Shown here: positions 16,129-23,096 of the stretch, one piece after another
Layout: every line of letters starts with the position of its first letter
Position numbering within the stretch: the first letter of the stretch is position 1
From: Pirellulaceae bacterium
GTDB lineage: Bacteria; Planctomycetota; Planctomycetia; Pirellulales; Pirellulaceae
Reading direction: 5' to 3'
DNA length: 43,967 bases
Assembly: GCA_016784735.1 (NCBI GenBank)
Contig: JADHUC010000060.1
Location: 1 to 43,967 of the forward strand
Notes under the pieces: generated by a model
Database searches by the model: none
Told to the model about the DNA's origin: nothing
Seen by the model: only the letters and a program-made list of their open reading frames with translations
Translations under genes and position numbers: made by a program

Positions 16129-16972
16129 GTCAACCTTGGTAGGGCTACGTAAAGCGTTAACCGTTTTTGTCGACGCCGACCAGCACCAAAGTCAGGAGCA
16201 CATCAAGCCTCTCCATAAGCACATTGGGTGCCGATTGGTAATCGAAGGCGGCTTCCATCCAGATATGATCATGCCACGGCCGCCGCTACGGGTCGAAACG
16301 GTTGGACGGGGCGCGAACCAGCCACACCGTCTTGTCGTTGATCCGGACGCCGCCCGCTCTGGAGAGCAGACCGTCCTGGGTGGTTTGAAGACAAAAAGCG
16401 TTGATGTCGTCGTGTCGACGCGCGATACCGGTCCCAGTTTGGCCGTCTCGGTGAAAGGTTCACTTAACGCCTTCCGAAATCTGACGAATCGCATGGAGGA
16501 AGCCGTTGGCGATTGTACCAACCTTCACCTTTCGTATCCGACATTGGTCTACGGTTTCTTGCACATCATTCGTGCGAATCGCGAAGGTGACGTTGAAAGA
16601 CGCAATGACATAGCGATCCATGCAAACGGTGAGGTCGCCGAGGACATTAAGCGATATCACTCCGCGATGTCACGCTTGACGAACAGATCCGACCTGCGTA
16701 ATGAAGCAAGCCGGTACGAGGCCATAGCCCTCGCACTGATCGAGACACAGGAACCGAATCGTGGAACCATAATGGATGGGTTTCCGAAGGCAGAAAGTAC
16801 ACTTCGTTTTGAGCGTTTTTTCGACGCTCTATATCGAAGTTACGACTTGCGCTTTGTCTACGCCGCACCTGCCATGCGACGAAAAACGGAGAGGTTGGAA
16901 TGGGCACCGGATTCGCCAGCGCTCACGCAACCCAATATTCACGATTTTCAACCACGCATTACTCACGGTTAG
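16121..16972 (+). CDS. Putative type II restriction endonuclease, PD-(D/E)XK variant
   Basis: 283 residues from ATG 16121 (8-nt overlap with the methylase). I do not recognise a named family by overall sequence. A strand-turn-strand core KSVDVVV...SLAVSVKG gives Asp95, Ser110 and Lys112, and a helix with Glu126/Glu127 follows (NLTNRMEEAVGDCTNLH). The usual Glu of ExK is replaced by Ser, while an acid lies 13 residues after the Lys. This resembles the migrated-glutamate arrangement known for Cfr10I/Bse634I/NgoMIV-type enzymes (PD...S-x-K-x(12-13)-E). A PD dipeptide also occurs at 47-48, 61 residues before the Ser. The function is inferred from this core plus the position next to a solitary methylase. 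A methylase accessory protein is the alternative. Confidence 0.65.
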   Translation: MNESTLVGLRKALTVFVDADQHQSQEHIKPLHKHIGCRLVIEGGFHPDMIMPRPPLRVETVGRGANQPHRLVVDPDAARSGEQTVLGGLKTKSVDVVVSTRDTGPSLAVSVKGSLNAFRNLTNRMEEAVGDCTNLHLSYPTLVYGFLHIIRANREGDVERRNDIAIHANGEVAEDIKRYHSAMSRLTNRSDLRNEASRYEAIALALIETQEPNRGTIMDGFPKAESTLRFERFFDALYRSYDLRFVYAAPAMRRKTERLEWAPDSPALTQPNIHDFQPRITHG

Positions 16973-16974
16973 GG

Positions 16975-16990
16975 CTCTTGCGTGCAAGAG
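16975..16990 (+). terminator. Short hairpin after the restriction gene
   Basis: CTCTTGC (16975-16981) and GCAAGAG (16984-16990) form a perfect 7-bp stem 3 nt after the TAG stop at 16970-16972. No T-run follows, so if it terminates transcription it is not a canonical intrinsic terminator. It lies between convergent genes. Confidence 0.4.
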
Positions 16991-17045
16991 TACAGCAAGA
17001 CCCTATGCTTCATCGCTTGGCTCCTCCGCTGGCCTGAATGCCTTC

Positions 17046-17828
17046 TCACCGCTTTCGAAGGATAAACACGGCGTCTTCGGTTTCGGGGCCCAGCTCGACG
17101 GGGTTTTCGAATTCGTAGTGGAAATCGAAGACCTTGGCAATCTCCAACTCGGGCACGTCGGACACCAGCTTTTCAAACTGCCGCTTTGTGTAGGTTCGGA
17201 AGATGATTTCTTCGTTCAGTCGGAGAGTCTTGGTGGGCGTATACACGTCGCAAGTCATGCCGAGGCGTTCCTCTCGCCGGCGAAGATTACGTTCGGCGGT
17301 CCACATGTACGTGTTCACGCACAGATGGCCTCGACGAGCCGACCAGGATTCTTCCTCCAACGGTTGGCCCACCGTCGGAGTCAGATGGAAGCCGAGCACG
17401 TACAGCCCGCCTTTGTTGAGACAGTTGGCGATGCATTGCAGGTGGTCTTGAGCGGCCCGTCCGCTGACGAGATGCCGAAAACTGCCGATCGTGTTGAACG
17501 CGGCGTCGACCTTCCGGGGCAGCCGGAAATCGGCCATGTCACCGACGAAGGCGGATGCGGGAAACCCATGGCGTTCCAAGCGGCGATTGCAGTAGTCGAC
17601 CGCGCGGGGATTCAAGTCCAAACCCGATACTTCGCATCCGGCTTTCGCCAGACGGTACATCAGTCTTCCGGTTCCGCAAGCGGGCTCGAACACGCGGCGG
17701 ACTGTACGCCCGGCCAGGTTCTCGAAACAGGCAACCAGGAAATCAAACTCCGCTTTCCAGTCCGAGCCGTAGACCAGATCGTAGTACTTGGGATAGTCGT
17801 AAAGGCTCGCTTGGATGACTTGGTTCAT
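17046..17828 (-). CDS. Class I SAM-dependent methyltransferase
   Basis: 260 residues from ATG 17828; an in-frame TTG at 17840 is less likely. The N-terminus ASLYDYPKYYDLVYGSDWKAE is typical of small-molecule methylases. SAM motif I is FEPACGTGRLMYRLA, then VSGLDLNPRAVDYC (acidic residue after strand 2), then DMADFRLPRKVDAAFNTIGSFRHL. No target-specific domain is present, so the substrate is unknown. It follows the MOSC gene on the same strand, separated by 144 nt that hold a palindromic element (17863-17947). It ends convergent with the restriction gene, 73 nt away. Confidence 0.85.
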   Translation of the reverse strand: MNQVIQASLYDYPKYYDLVYGSDWKAEFDFLVACFENLAGRTVRRVFEPACGTGRLMYRLAKAGCEVSGLDLNPRAVDYCNRRLERHGFPASAFVGDMADFRLPRKVDAAFNTIGSFRHLVSGRAAQDHLQCIANCLNKGGLYVLGFHLTPTVGQPLEEESWSARRGHLCVNTYMWTAERNLRRREERLGMTCDVYTPTKTLRLNEEIIFRTYTKRQFEKLVSDVPELEIAKVFDFHYEFENPVELGPETEDAVFILRKR

Positions 17829-17862
17829 GATGCTGAGCAACCTAACCGAACGGGCCGACCCG

Positions 17863-17947
17863 GTAGGTCCCGTCTGCCGGACGGGACTTCGCGGCGTGTG
17901 GCAACGTCGTGCGACGCTTCAGGTCCCGTCCGGCAGACGGGACCTAC
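17863..17947. repeat. Palindromic element, 'ggtcccg' family, copy 3
   Basis: Hairpin 1: 17865-17874 with 17880-17889 (one mismatch), loop tgccg. Hairpin 2: 17921-17930 with 17936-17945 (perfect), loop cggca. The stems read AGGTCCCGTC/GACGGGACCT, again a paired variation from the gspJ copy (CGCT to CGTC with the matching change opposite). The 31-nt spacer contains a small palindrome CGTCG-TG-CGACG (17905-17916). It ends 25 nt from the MOSC stop codon. Confidence 0.9.
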
Positions 17948-17972
17948 ACGGAAAATCATCATCCGCAGAGTC

Positions 17973-18803
17973 TCAATCCTCCAGCCGCACCGCATCGCCA
18001 CGTCTGATCACGCCGCCTGCGAGCACTTTGGCATAGACGCCAACGTGAGCTTTGTTCTGCTGTGCCGCCGTTCGCAGGACTCCCGGATCACTCGGTAGGT
18101 CGCCCTGGGCCAACGTCGTCATCACACAACGGGGACACGGCCCGGTAACACTGAATCGAACCTGGTCGCCGATGGCAACCGTACGCCCGATCCAGTCATT
18201 TTCTGGAAATTCCGCGTCCGGGGAACCCGACTCGACAACGATGTTCGGCCGGAACCTTCGCACCTCGAAACGCCCTTCCGGATGCGCCTTGCGCAGCCCG
18301 GCCATCGTAGCGGTGGTCAGCAGATGAATCGCCGCGCCGTCAAAGAAAGCCCCCGGCGGTATCGCCTCGTCGGTGACCGTGTCCTGGTGGTCCAAGCCTT
18401 CGATCTCAGGCCAATACTCCTCCAAGCTCGGCTGGTCGGGTGGAGACGTCTGCAGTGTAACCTGTCGGCCCAGCGCCGCGGATACGATTTGTTCCAGGTT
18501 GCTTTCATCGCTGGTTACCATGGTTCCATCCGGCAGCACGATTCGTACGGCAGGAATCGCTCCGCTCGCGTGCGGGGGCGCGGTGAAGGCGGCGCGGTAG
18601 TCGAAAAGCGCGGGCCACTTTCGCGGATTCTTGGCGCTGACCACTTTGCCGTCAGCCTGGTCTACCAGGGCATACGCGCGGTCGCCCAGTACGCCGCGTT
18701 CCGTAACATCCGTCGCGTTCAGCTCCTCGCCCATCATCGACTTAACGGGATACCTCCACAACGAAACTACCGATCCGACAACGCCTTGTGTTCCGTCCGA
18801 CAT
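17973..18803 (-). CDS. MOSC domain-containing protein (YcbX/mARC-like)
   Basis: 276 residues from ATG 18803 with a GGGAG ribosome site. The N-terminal MOSC_N beta-barrel domain starts VVSLWRYPVKSMMGEEL (14-30) and contains ERGVLGDRAYALVD. The MOSC domain (about 140-272) has RFRPNIVVES and GPCPRCVMTT, the conserved cysteine that ligates molybdenum in mARC/YcbX proteins. Such proteins reduce N-hydroxylated or oxidised substrates with the Mo cofactor. The Rrf2-type regulator gene ends 34 nt upstream on the same strand, so they are probably co-transcribed, which would place it under redox or Fe-S control. Substrate unknown. Confidence 0.88.
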   Translation of the reverse strand: MSDGTQGVVGSVVSLWRYPVKSMMGEELNATDVTERGVLGDRAYALVDQADGKVVSAKNPRKWPALFDYRAAFTAPPHASGAIPAVRIVLPDGTMVTSDESNLEQIVSAALGRQVTLQTSPPDQPSLEEYWPEIEGLDHQDTVTDEAIPPGAFFDGAAIHLLTTATMAGLRKAHPEGRFEVRRFRPNIVVESGSPDAEFPENDWIGRTVAIGDQVRFSVTGPCPRCVMTTLAQGDLPSDPGVLRTAAQQNKAHVGVYAKVLAGGVIRRGDAVRLED

Positions 18804-18837
18804 TGTTTTTCTCCCTGTAAACGCAATCCGTAATCAC

Positions 18838-19389
18838 TCACACGGTCTTAGCTCGTGCCTTCTTCTTGTCGCTCGTGTTGGGACTTGATGCAGGCTTGCT
18901 ACGTTTCGCCGAGGTACGTTTGGCGGCGGCCCGCGGTCTCGCTCCGCGGAGCGACTCGAGCAGGCATTGGACTTGGCTATCGTCCGTTTCAGACGGACAC
19001 GGCTTCAAGAGAAGTTGAGCGAGCGTCCAACGCGACAGGATCCCGACGATCGCTGCGTGTAACTCTGCACCCGCTTGGTGAAACGCGCATGTATTATCCA
19101 GTTCTTCGGCTTCCTGGCAGAAATCGCCCAGAATCGCTCCCTGGCAAGCTTCCACGATCGCCAGCAGAGAAATGTCGTCCGGCGAACGGTTCAGCGTGAC
19201 ACCTCCGGCAACTCCGCGATGAGCGCGAAGTATGCCCACCTTGACCAGGTGCCGCGCGACTTTCGCCAGGTAGGTCGGCGATTCCCCAAGCTGCTCGGCC
19301 ATGTGCCTTGGCGAGATAGGTTGGCCCGAGCTGTCAAGCCCAAGGTAGGTCAAGGCACGGATTGCCGAAACAGAAGTCTTTGTGAACAT
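18838..19389 (-). CDS. Rrf2 family transcriptional regulator, long C-terminal basic tail
   Basis: 183 residues. An N-terminal winged helix (1-75) has LAKVARHLVKVGILRAHRGVAGGVTL, the Rrf2 recognition helix and wing with GG. Three cysteines, C82, C91 and C101 (C-x8-C-x9-C), are in the region that binds an Fe-S cluster in IscR/NsrR/RirA, but the spacing is wider than in those proteins. The last 35 residues are Lys/Arg/Ala-rich (AAAKRTSAKRSKPASSPNTS), an unusual extension that could add non-specific DNA affinity. It lies upstream of the MOSC gene. A second Rrf2 gene lies behind it in the same direction. Ligand and targets unknown. Confidence 0.87.
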   Translation of the reverse strand: MFTKTSVSAIRALTYLGLDSSGQPISPRHMAEQLGESPTYLAKVARHLVKVGILRAHRGVAGGVTLNRSPDDISLLAIVEACQGAILGDFCQEAEELDNTCAFHQAGAELHAAIVGILSRWTLAQLLLKPCPSETDDSQVQCLLESLRGARPRAAAKRTSAKRSKPASSPNTSDKKKARAKTV

Positions 19390-19425
19390 GGCACGGCTGT
19401 ACGATAAAAGCGATAGCTGTTGTCC

Positions 19426-19454
19426 TATTTACATCTTCGGGCCAACGTTGTCAA
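19426..19454 (-). promoter_or_regulatory. Candidate sigma-70 promoter of the first Rrf2 gene
   Basis: On the minus strand a perfect -35 TTGACA (plus 19449-19454) is followed after exactly 17 nt by TAAATA (plus 19426-19431), about 37 nt upstream of the ATG at 19389. The -10 matches only 3 of 6. The stretch just downstream of it has short direct repeats (cgata at 19402-19406 and 19411-19415, plus strand) that could be an autoregulatory site. Confidence 0.45.
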
Positions 19455-19529
19455 GCGACGGTGAAAGGACGTGTGCGCTGACTTGCATTCCCAAGCCGTG
19501 TTGGGCACGTTTGTCAAAGCTGTTCACCG

Positions 19530-19976
19530 TCATTCGGTGCCAGTCTTTTCCAATGCCTTCACCAGAGCGTTGCCTTTGGCCAGCGTGGCCAATGTGGCGT
19601 CTTGCAGGTAATCGCGGATTTCCCGATTGATCCTCTGTACCAGTTCGCCGAGCACGCAATCGTTGCCCTCGCAGATCTGTTTGGCCAGCAGGCATTGAGG
19701 CTCGCCCATTGGCCCTTCGATCGCTTCGTAAACGGTCAAAAGCTTGATACGACCAGCCGATTTGGCGAGCCGAAATCCGCCCTGAGGCCCGACCGCGGAA
19801 TCGACCAGCCCGGCTCGCACCAGGCGTTGCATGACTTTGGCCAAGTGGTGGACGGAGGCCCCGAGTAGGTCGGCAATCTCTTGACCGGTAGAGCGACCCT
19901 CGCCTCGATTCGCCAACAATGCCATCGTATGGAGACCCAACGAGGCGGCCTCAGAGATCTTGACCAAGTTCACCAC
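19530..19976 (-). CDS. Rrf2 family transcriptional regulator with IscR/RirA-like cysteine triad
   Basis: 148 residues, the normal Rrf2 length. Starts at GTG 19976 (a second GTG is next to it), with AGGAG about 10 nt upstream. Winged helix: GQEIADLLGASVHHLAKVMQ and RLVRAGLVDSAVGPQGGFRL, the GGF wing being characteristic. C95, C102 and C107 (C-x6-C-x4-C, QCLLAKQICEGNDC) are placed like the Fe-S ligands of IscR, NsrR and RirA. The predicted role is sensing Fe-S status, NO or iron. It lies between the first Rrf2 gene and a cystathionine gamma-synthase-like gene. CymR, an Rrf2 protein, controls cysteine genes in Firmicutes, so sulfur control is an alternative. Confidence 0.88.
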   Translation of the reverse strand: MVNLVKISEAASLGLHTMALLANRGEGRSTGQEIADLLGASVHHLAKVMQRLVRAGLVDSAVGPQGGFRLAKSAGRIKLLTVYEAIEGPMGEPQCLLAKQICEGNDCVLGELVQRINREIRDYLQDATLATLAKGNALVKALEKTGTE

Positions 19977-20057
19977 AACGACAACACTCCTCTTATTGAC
20001 CGGCAGAAAGGACCTCTTTCGGAGCGTACCATCTCACAGCATGCTCGTCCATTGGGT

Positions 20058-21239
20058 TCAGCCAGCCGACGACCCCCGTTCCAGTCCCCTGGTCATGTCC
20101 TCGATCAGATCGTCTTTGGATTCGATGCCGACCGAGACTCGGATGTTTCCTTCCGTGATACCGGCAGCGCGTCGAGCGGCTTCCGGCATCGAAGCATGGC
20201 TCATCGTCTCGGGATGCTCGACCAACGAGGTGACGCCGCCCAAAGACTCGGCGAATTCGAATAGCTCGAGACCCTGGATCAATCGAAACGCGGCTTCGCT
20301 GCCGCCGTGAACGTCAAAGGCCAGCATTCCACCGAATCCCGACATTTGTTTGCCTGCCAAGGCGTGTTGAGGATGAGAACTCAAACCCGGGTAGTAGACG
20401 CGAGCGACCTCGGGGCGCGCATCCAGAAACTCGGCCAACGCCATGGCGTTGCGGGCATGGACTTCCATGCGGCAGGGCAACGTCTTGACACCGCGCAAAA
20501 CCAGCCACGCATCCAGGGGCGAGCAACACGTTCCCAGCGCGTTCGTCAGAGCGGCGATCCGGTCGCCTGTCTCTTTGGTCTTCGATATCACGGCACCGCC
20601 AACCACATCGCTATGACCGTTCAGGTACTTGGTGGTCGAGTGCACGACGATGTCGGCCCCTAGTTCCAGCGGCCGCTGAAAGTACGGGGTCAGAAATGTG
20701 TTGTCCACGATCGTGACCAGACCGTGCTGCCTGGCGATGCTGCCAACCTGGGCGATATCGACGAGATTCAACAAGGGATTACTCGGCGTCTCGATCCACA
20801 CGGCTTTCGTAGCCGAAGTGATCGCACGGGAGACGTTCTCGGGATCGCGCATGTCGACAAAGGAGAACTTCAGTCCGTGCGCGGAAAACACGTCGTCGAA
20901 AAGCCGGTAGCTGCCACCGTAGATGTCATGGCCGGCGATGATATGGTCGCCCGACTTGAACAAGTGCATGACCGTCACTTCCGCCGCCATGCCCGTGGCC
21001 GTAGCCGCCGCACTGATACCGCCCTCCATCGCCGCCAGACACTCCTCTAGCGCCGAACGAGTCGGGTTGGCCGTGCGGCTGTAGTCGTACCCTTTTGTCT
21101 GCCCCGGTCCCTCGAAGCGGAACGTCGACGTGAAGTAAAGCGGTGTCGTGACGGAATTGAAAGTCGCGTCTTTGCGAGTTCCCTCGTGAACGCAAATCGT
21201 CTCAATACGTCGCGATGTGCTTGACTTGTCGCTGTTCAT
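20058..21239 (-). CDS. metB: Trans-sulfuration PLP enzyme (cystathionine gamma-synthase/lyase family)
   Basis: 393 residues, the family's usual length. YDYSRTANPTR (51-61) contributes to phosphate binding across the dimer, Asp179 in VDNTF binds the pyridine nitrogen, and Lys204 in HSTTKYLNGH is the Schiff-base lysine. The C-terminal domain has SLGGVTSLVEHPETMSH, the substrate carboxylate loop. These features define the Cys/Met metabolism PLP family. Cystathionine gamma-synthase, cystathionine gamma-lyase and methionine gamma-lyase cannot be separated by eye, so the symbol is tentative. It is divergent from the hemerythrin gene and precedes the Rrf2 gene on the same strand by 81 nt. Confidence 0.88.
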   Translation of the reverse strand: MNSDKSSTSRRIETICVHEGTRKDATFNSVTTPLYFTSTFRFEGPGQTKGYDYSRTANPTRSALEECLAAMEGGISAAATATGMAAEVTVMHLFKSGDHIIAGHDIYGGSYRLFDDVFSAHGLKFSFVDMRDPENVSRAITSATKAVWIETPSNPLLNLVDIAQVGSIARQHGLVTIVDNTFLTPYFQRPLELGADIVVHSTTKYLNGHSDVVGGAVISKTKETGDRIAALTNALGTCCSPLDAWLVLRGVKTLPCRMEVHARNAMALAEFLDARPEVARVYYPGLSSHPQHALAGKQMSGFGGMLAFDVHGGSEAAFRLIQGLELFEFAESLGGVTSLVEHPETMSHASMPEAARRAAGITEGNIRVSVGIESKDDLIEDMTRGLERGSSAG

Positions 21240-21288
21240 TACCGATTACCCGCTGGGAGCGCACTGGAGTTGGCTTTGCAGCCATTGC

Positions 21289-21353
21289 AACCCGAAGCGT
21301 TAGCGAGGAATGGGGGCCGAGAACCGCTTTCGTCCTCGCTAACGCTTCGGGTT
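21289..21353. repeat. Palindromic element, 'aacccgaagc' family, copy 1
   Basis: Perfect 21-bp inverted arms, 21289-21309 and 21333-21353, around a 23-nt loop. The arm begins AACCCGAAGCGTTAGCGAGG. The first ten bases are shared with the arms of the element at 33245-33332. It lies about 50 nt upstream of the metB-like start, in a divergent region, which argues against a simple terminator role. Confidence 0.9.
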
Positions 21354-21477
21354 ACGATAACTAGCATGCCGCTCGATCTTGCGCCGTTCGACTCACCTTG
21401 TTCTATGTGTCCACACTCTCGAAGCAACCCGACAGCCTATCCTGAGAACTGTTTTCCGGATAGTTGCCTGTTTCCAG

Positions 21478-21505
21478 TTGACCGAGAGAAATATTTAGGT
21501 ATAAC
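21478..21505 (+). promoter_or_regulatory. Probable sigma-70 promoter of the hemerythrin gene
   Basis: TTGACC (21478-21483, 5 of 6) and TATAAC (21500-21505, 5 of 6) with a 16-nt spacer, in an A/T-rich stretch that stands out from its surroundings. Predicted start near 21512, giving a leader of about 170 nt. Confidence 0.55.
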
Positions 21506-21680
21506 GGTACCTGAATGCTCCTTTCGCGTCAATGCATGATGGTCGAGATGGTCTCGATCATACTCCCGATAGGAATTCCCAGTAAACAGCCCGCCTGCGA
21601 GTGCGTCGCTGGCACGGTCGCCCGATACGGGGGCCTTGCCAGGGCGGCAACCTCAGCACGGGGGGCAAGGAGATGATGAG

Positions 21681-22235
21681 ATGCAACCGTTGGAGACCTT
21701 ACGGAATGAGCACGGTCTGATCCGGCAGTTCTTGGACAATCTGGCTTTGGCAGTGGCAGAACTGGAGAACGAAAAACGTCCCCCGAAGGAATTCTTCGAA
21801 ATGGCGGTGCTGTTCGCCAGAACGTTTGCCGACACGTTTCATCACATCAAGGAAGAACACGTGATGTTCGTTCGCTTGGCCCAGAAGAACAGCGGAGCCA
21901 TCGACGGGCAGATCGAGTCGTTGCGGCACCAACACGATCGAGGGCGCAACTACATTTCCGCGATTTCGGACGCCCTCGATGGCTACGGCGACGGTAAGCC
22001 AATCCCAACCAGCGACGTTTTAGAGAATACTGCCGCGTACATCGCCCTGCTTCGGAATCATATTCACAAGGAAGACCACGTGTTCTTCCCCATGGTCCAG
22101 GAAGAGCTGTCCGACGAGGAACAGACGGAGTTGGAGGGGGAGTTCGAAAAGGCACGCCAAAAGGCTGGTGAGAGCACCTTTGAAGACAGCCATAAGCTCG
22201 TCGTGGACATGGGCTCGTTGTTGGTTCACCTGTAA
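21681..22235 (+). CDS. Hemerythrin HHE domain protein
   Basis: 184 residues from ATG 21681, with AAGGAG 8 nt upstream. Probable di-iron ligands are spread over four helices: His in RNEHGLI (helix 1), FHHIKEEHVMF (helix 2, His and Glu), LRHQHDRGR (helix 3) and RNHIHKEDHVFFP (helix 4). There is no signal peptide, so it is cytoplasmic. Hemerythrin-like proteins bind O2, NO or iron, or act in Fe-S repair (RIC/YtfE type). The gene has its own promoter, and two Rrf2 genes lie within 3 kb; NsrR-type Rrf2 proteins commonly control such genes, so NO or redox response is a fair guess. The nearby co-directional genes may or may not share the transcript (195-nt gap). Confidence 0.87.
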   Translation: MQPLETLRNEHGLIRQFLDNLALAVAELENEKRPPKEFFEMAVLFARTFADTFHHIKEEHVMFVRLAQKNSGAIDGQIESLRHQHDRGRNYISAISDALDGYGDGKPIPTSDVLENTAAYIALLRNHIHKEDHVFFPMVQEELSDEEQTELEGEFEKARQKAGESTFEDSHKLVVDMGSLLVHL

Positions 22236-22430
22236 TCGATGACGCGAACCGGCAAAGAAACTGTCTTTGGCCATCCGCGCGGGGACGGAGAAAGGGGCCC
22301 ACGCGGCCTGGAACTATTGGTGATCGGAGCCACGTTGTGCGTGACACATACTGTTCTCGCTTGCTCAGTCAATAGAAGTACGATGACGCATTCGCCGGGT
22401 TTGAGACAACGACATCTTCAGGGCGAGATC

Positions 22431-23096
22431 ATGGATCAACCGGATCTTGAATCCGGTCGGCATGACTTGGCCCTTCGTGGACTGGCGCGTGTTAACCGGT
22501 GGAGCAATGCTAGTCGAATCCTGTGGCGTCCCCTGGCTGAATTGGCACGAGAAACGGGCGGTACCTTACGCGTGCTTGACTTGGCGACGGGCGGCGGTGA
22601 TCTTCCCATTACGCTCTGGCGACTAGCCAAGCGCGCCGGTTTGCCGATCCATGTCGACGCGTGCGACGTCAGCTTGCGGGCCGTCGATTTCGCTCGCCGC
22701 CAGGCGGAGTCTCAAGGGGCTGACGTGCGGTTCTTCGAGCTGGATGCACTGACCGATGAACTCCCCGACGGCTACGATGTCGTGGTCAGCTCGCTGTTCC
22801 TACATCACCTGGACGATTGCCAGGCCGAACGCTTGTTACGTCGCATGGCTGCAGCCGCCAAGAAGATGTTCCTGGTGAACGATCTGGTTCGCAGTCTTGC
22901 CAGCTTGCTCATCACCCACGTTGGCACGCGCGTCCTTTCCCGGTCTGATGTGGTTCACACGGACGGCCCGTTATCGGTGAAAGCAGCGTTTACTGTCAAC
23001 GAGGTCAGTGAACTCGCCCGGCGCGCCCAGCTCGACCGCGCCGTGATCCGACGGCATTGGCCTTTCCGCTACTCGCTCACGTGGAGGCGGCCGTGA
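22431..23096 (+). CDS. SAM-dependent methyltransferase paired with a flavoprotein
   Basis: 221 residues from ATG 22431; in-frame ATGs at 22383 and 22239 would extend it. ARVNRWSNASRILWRPL precedes SAM motif I, LDLATGGGDLPI, and later VDACDVSLRAVDFARR. The motif YDVVVSSLFLHHLDD matches the usual methylase motif IV region. The C-terminal part (DLVRSLASLLITHVGTRVLSRSDVVH) is hydrophobic and suits a lipid-like substrate. Its TGA overlaps the next gene's GTG start (GTGA), so the two are translationally coupled and probably act on one metabolite. Type III polyketide synthases often accompany such pairs, but none is present here. Confidence 0.83.
   Translation: MDQPDLESGRHDLALRGLARVNRWSNASRILWRPLAELARETGGTLRVLDLATGGGDLPITLWRLAKRAGLPIHVDACDVSLRAVDFARRQAESQGADVRFFELDALTDELPDGYDVVVSSLFLHHLDDCQAERLLRRMAAAAKKMFLVNDLVRSLASLLITHVGTRVLSRSDVVHTDGPLSVKAAFTVNEVSELARRAQLDRAVIRRHWPFRYSLTWRRP

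Larger units (their letters stand above)
21240..21680. other. Long divergent intergenic region between metB-like and hemerythrin genes
   Basis: 441 bases. It contains the palindromic element 21289-21353, a good plus-strand promoter (21478-21505) and a 170-nt leader for the hemerythrin transcript. Within that leader, 21536-21562 can fold as a bulged hairpin (tcgaga against tctcga). No RNA family or further gene was recognised. Confidence 0.5.

Noticed and set aside
16776..18098. 440-codon plus-strand frame overlapping the restriction, methylase and MOSC genes
   Set aside because: Crosses three supported genes and a repeat; no domain and no ribosome site.
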